From Arthrobacter sp. B3I4 (GTDB lineage Bacteria; Actinomycetota; Actinomycetes; Actinomycetales; Micrococcaceae): a stretch of 64,000 nucleotides of DNA. The stretch spans positions 2,108,001 to 2,172,000 of the forward strand of contig NZ_JAUSYK010000001.1 in NCBI RefSeq assembly GCF_030816855.1. Reading direction: 5' to 3'. Each line of letters opens with the position of its first letter. The stretch's first letter is position 1. Shown here piece after piece: positions 62,085 through 64,000 of this stretch. Made by a program: the position numbers and the translations under genes. The notes beneath the pieces were generated by a model. The model was not told where the DNA came from, made no database searches, and was given only the letters and a program-made list of their open reading frames with translations.

Positions 62085-62978
62085 ATGACTGGGTTCGCCA
62101 GCATGCCGCCCATAGCGTCCGGCGAGCCGGCACGCAGCGAACTCGAAGTCCTGCAGGAGATTCACGGGCTGTTGGCGGGGGAGCCCTTCGCCCTGCTGAC
62201 CGGCGCTGGATTGAGCACCGACTCGGGGATCCCGGACTACCGCGGCCCGGGCGCGGCGCCCCGGGCACCGATGACGTACCAGGAGTTCATTGGCGCGCCG
62301 GAGAACCGCCGGCGTTACTGGGCCCGCAACCACATCGGCTGGTCGCACCTGCGCCGGGCCGACCCCAACGACGGCCACCTGGCCGCCGCGCGGCTGGAAC
62401 AGCGCGGGCTCCTCACCGGCCTGATCACCCAGAACGTGGACCGGCTGCATGAAGATGCCGGCAGCGTCAACGTGGTGGACCTGCACGGACGTTTTGACCG
62501 GGTCGCGTGCCTTTCCTGCCATCGACGTTACAGCCGGTCGCTGCTGGCCGGCGTGTTGGAGGAACTCAACCCGAACTTTTTGGCCGAGGCTCTCTCCGCG
62601 GGCGTCGTGGAGGTGGCGCCCGACGCCGACGCGACCGTGGAGGACGCGGAACTGATTGAGACGTTCGTGGTGGCGAACTGCCCTGCCTGCGGCGGCACGC
62701 TCAAGCCCGACTTCGTCTACTTCGGGGAGAACGTCCCCAAGGATCGGGTGGAACGCTCCTACGCGATGGTGGACGCTGCGGCTGCTCTGCTGGTGGCCGG
62801 TTCGTCCCTGACGGTGATGAGCGGGCTGCGGTTTGTCCGGCACGCAAACAAGCAGGGCAAGCCCGTGGTGATCATCAACCGCGGCCAGACCCGCGGCGAC
62901 GACCTCGCGACCATCAAACTTGAGGCAGGCGTCAGCGAATCCCTGACCTGGCTGGCGGCGGAACTCCCGAGCCTCTGA
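62085..62978 (+). CDS. Sir2 family NAD-dependent protein deacylase
   Basis: A sirtuin of 297 residues that would remove acyl groups from lysines using NAD+. The NAD-binding motif is TGAGLSTDSGIPDYRG (from residue 39), then TQNVDRLH. The catalytic His134 is in DLHGRFD. Two zinc pairs are CLSC (142, 145) and CPAC (near 200). ATG 62085 is chosen for GGGAG 5 bp upstream. ATG 62058 would add nine residues. The target may include acetylated central metabolic enzymes, an inference only. Confidence 0.9.
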   Translation: MTGFASMPPIASGEPARSELEVLQEIHGLLAGEPFALLTGAGLSTDSGIPDYRGPGAAPRAPMTYQEFIGAPENRRRYWARNHIGWSHLRRADPNDGHLAAARLEQRGLLTGLITQNVDRLHEDAGSVNVVDLHGRFDRVACLSCHRRYSRSLLAGVLEELNPNFLAEALSAGVVEVAPDADATVEDAELIETFVVANCPACGGTLKPDFVYFGENVPKDRVERSYAMVDAAAALLVAGSSLTVMSGLRFVRHANKQGKPVVIINRGQTRGDDLATIKLEAGVSESLTWLAAELPSL

Positions 62979-63050
62979 GCCGGGGTTTGGACGGGCTTCT
63001 GAGCGGAGTCTCTGAGCCGGCCGCGCAGCGCCCGGACCGGCGTCCGGCGA

Positions 63051-63081
63051 TTGGCGTTTCCCGGGTCGGTTCCGGTAGAGT
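63051..63081 (+). promoter_or_regulatory. Promoter candidate for tRNA-Val
   Basis: TAGAGT (63076-63081) lies 45 bp upstream of the tRNA and matches an actinobacterial -10. TTGGCG (63051-63056) is 19 bp before it, a wide spacing. Confidence 0.45.
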
Positions 63082-63125
63082 CATTGTTCGTTGGTTGACG
63101 CATTGAAGTGCGGAAACAACGCTTT

Positions 63126-63201
63126 GGGTCTTTAGCTCAGCTGGTAGAGCGCCACGTTTACACCGTGGATGTCATCGGTTCGATCCCGGTAGGACCCACC
63201 A
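63126..63201 (+). tRNA. tRNA-Val (anticodon UAC)
   Basis: A 76-base cloverleaf. The acceptor GGGTCTT pairs with AGGACCC (one G-U), the D arm starts at AGCTCAGCTGGTAGAGC, and the anticodon stem CCACG/CGTGG encloses the loop TTTACAC, giving anticodon TAC for GUA codons. The T arm has GGTTCGATCC. The 3' CCA is encoded. A terminator follows six bases later. Confidence 0.97.
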
Positions 63202-63206
63202 GGAAT

Positions 63207-63250
63207 AACCCCGTTGCAGCAGGCACCGCGCCCGTCGCAGCGGGGTTTTT
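63207..63250 (+). terminator. Terminator downstream of tRNA-Val
   Basis: An 11-bp stem with one G-U (AACCCCGTTGC with GCAGCGGGGTT), a 19-base loop and a TTTTT tract ending at 63250. Confidence 0.82.
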
Positions 63251-63381
63251 GCATGTCAGTATGGGTGAGGCCGCGGGATTGCGTGCTGGTGATTTAACGC
63301 CGGCGATTTACCTTCCGGTGATTGCGCCGTTGACTGACGTGATCGGTCCCGAGAGGTGGCCTGAGTTGACCAGCACGTTCC

Positions 63382-64000
63382 TTAGGCGGCGGGGGAGAGG
63401 TAGTGGTGCCAGTCGGGGAAGGGGTCTTCGGGCAGGGGTAGGTCTGCGCCGGGGCCAGAGTCAGGGGGCGGGTCGAATTCGATATCCGGTTCCCAGACCG
63501 GCCGCGGACCGGCGCCGGGACCAAGACCTGGGTCCGGCGGAAGGTGGGGTTCGAAGTCCGGTTCCCCACCCGGCGGCAGGCCGGCATCGAGGTCCGGTTC
63601 CCCACCCGGCGGCAGGCCGGCATCGAGGTCCGGTTCCCCACCCGGCGGCAGGCCGGCATCGAGATCCGGTTCCCCACCCGGCGGCAGGCCGGCATCGGGT
63701 TCCGGTTCCCAGCCCAGTGGCAGGCTGGACCCGAACGGCACGTCTATTGCCAGAATGTCGTCCGGCAGTCGGGGTGGTTCCCAGTCCTGGTGTTCGCTTG
63801 GGTAGGTGCGGCCTGTTGGGGACGTCCAGCCGGGCGGGTGGTCTCTACTGGCTCCGGTGGGTGTCCAGGCGGTGGTGTGTTTGAGGCGGTGGTGTTTACG
63901 GCAGGCCTGGCCCAGGTTGGCGATCCCTGTGGTGCCGCCGTCGGCCCAGGCCAGCAGGTGGTCGGTTTCGTTATCCAGCGACGCGTTGTTACAGCCCGGG
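63382..64000 (-). CDS. HNH endonuclease, 3' part (gene continues past the window end)
   Basis: The minus-strand frame is open from the window edge to TAA at 63384-63382, giving the last 206 residues. The part nearest the edge is an HNH nuclease core (PGCNNASLDNETDHLLAWAD, then NLGQACRKHHRLKH) of the kind found in DUF222/DUF222-like HNH proteins that are multicopy in Arthrobacter. The C-terminus is Pro/Gly/Asp-rich with four 12-residue repeats of the type DAGLPPGGEPDL. Only the region from GTG 63741 would appear as a separate reading frame, but that codon is internal. Such proteins are often selfish or of unclear function. Confidence 0.85.
   Translation of the reverse strand, partial: PGCNNASLDNETDHLLAWADGGTTGIANLGQACRKHHRLKHTTAWTPTGASRDHPPGWTSPTGRTYPSEHQDWEPPRLPDDILAIDVPFGSSLPLGWEPEPDAGLPPGGEPDLDAGLPPGGEPDLDAGLPPGGEPDLDAGLPPGGEPDFEPHLPPDPGLGPGAGPRPVWEPDIEFDPPPDSGPGADLPLPEDPFPDWHHYLSPAA
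63560..63703 (-). repeat. 36-bp tandem repeat, four copies, within the HNH gene
   Basis: Units start at 63560, 63596, 63632 and 63668, each beginning GGTTCCCCACCCGG on the plus strand. The first three are nearly identical, and a diverged fifth follows. The unit is 12 codons, so the repeats keep frame and encode DAGLPPGGEPDL-type units in the protein tail. Confidence 0.95.

Noticed and set aside
63126..63250. tRNA-Val as an occupied integration site
   Set aside because: The tRNA is intact, no repeat of its 3' end is seen in the remaining 800 bp, and the neighbouring HNH gene belongs to a dispersed family. The window ends too soon to exclude an island further on.
63560..63703. Regular 36-bp repeats as a possible CRISPR array
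   Set aside because: The units are contiguous with no spacers and stay in frame within a coding sequence. No cas genes are present.

Overview
The window is GC-rich DNA from a high-GC Gram-positive bacterium, most likely Arthrobacter, Pseudarthrobacter or a close relative in the Micrococcaceae. The family call rests on the gene content: DUF3145, DUF3052, DUF2469 and DUF3515 proteins, a fabD-fabH-acpP-fabF cluster beside a PucR-type regulator, a homodimeric-type AceE, a fused OleBC protein and an HNH endonuclease with a repeat-rich tail. Start codons are often GTG or TTG, and genes are frequently coupled by 4-bp GTGA or ATGA overlaps. I cannot name the species from sequence alone.

Layout. 1-9836 (+): cell envelope and repair genes murA (5' end missing), plsC, gpsA, ddl, thiL, a DAK2 protein, recG and rsmD, with one DUF3515 lipoprotein gene on the minus strand. 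9840-14516: an accessory block between rsmD and coaD (an orphan ABC substrate-binding lipoprotein, a divergent MarR regulator and a coupled SDR / aminotransferase / spermidine-synthase-like operon). 14566-17726 (+): coaD, DUF177, rpmF, rnc, mutM. 17696-22421 (-): the long-chain olefin cluster oleA-oleBC-oleD. 22690-27598 (+): smc and ftsY. 27651-32401: MFS transporter, amtB-glnK and a solitary glucose-6-phosphate dehydrogenase homologue. 32552-34135: ffh. 34214-38068: hydrolase, acetyltransferase, amidohydrolase, VOC protein and a small unknown. 38276-45905 (+): the ribosome/secretion/RNA group rpsP, khpA, rimM, trmD, rplS, two adjacent lepB genes, rnhB, DUF2469, yraN and comM. 45964-48999: dprA, xerC and DUF3145. 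49103-52599: an Lrp regulator, an M20 hydrolase and an amino-acid-type binding protein, bracketed by two near-identical hairpins. 52696-57760 (-): type II fatty acid synthesis genes with their likely regulator. 57931-62978: aceE, DUF3052, peroxiredoxin and sirtuin. 63126-63201: tRNA-Val. 63382-64000 (-): the 3' part of an HNH endonuclease gene.

How it fits together. A conserved housekeeping backbone on the plus strand is interrupted at familiar junctions (rsmD/coaD, mutM/smc, ftsY/ffh, ffh/rpsP, DUF3145/fabF) by accessory cassettes, several on the minus strand and meeting the backbone tail to tail. Pyruvate dehydrogenase E1 and the fab genes supply acyl chains, and OleABCD would condense two acyl-CoAs into long-chain alkenes. 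The features most worth a second look are the duplicated hairpin around the 49-52.6 kb cassette, a terminator-like hairpin inside the first codons of the first lepB, a series of GlnR-like half-sites upstream of amtB, and a probable ATT start codon for the DUF177 gene.
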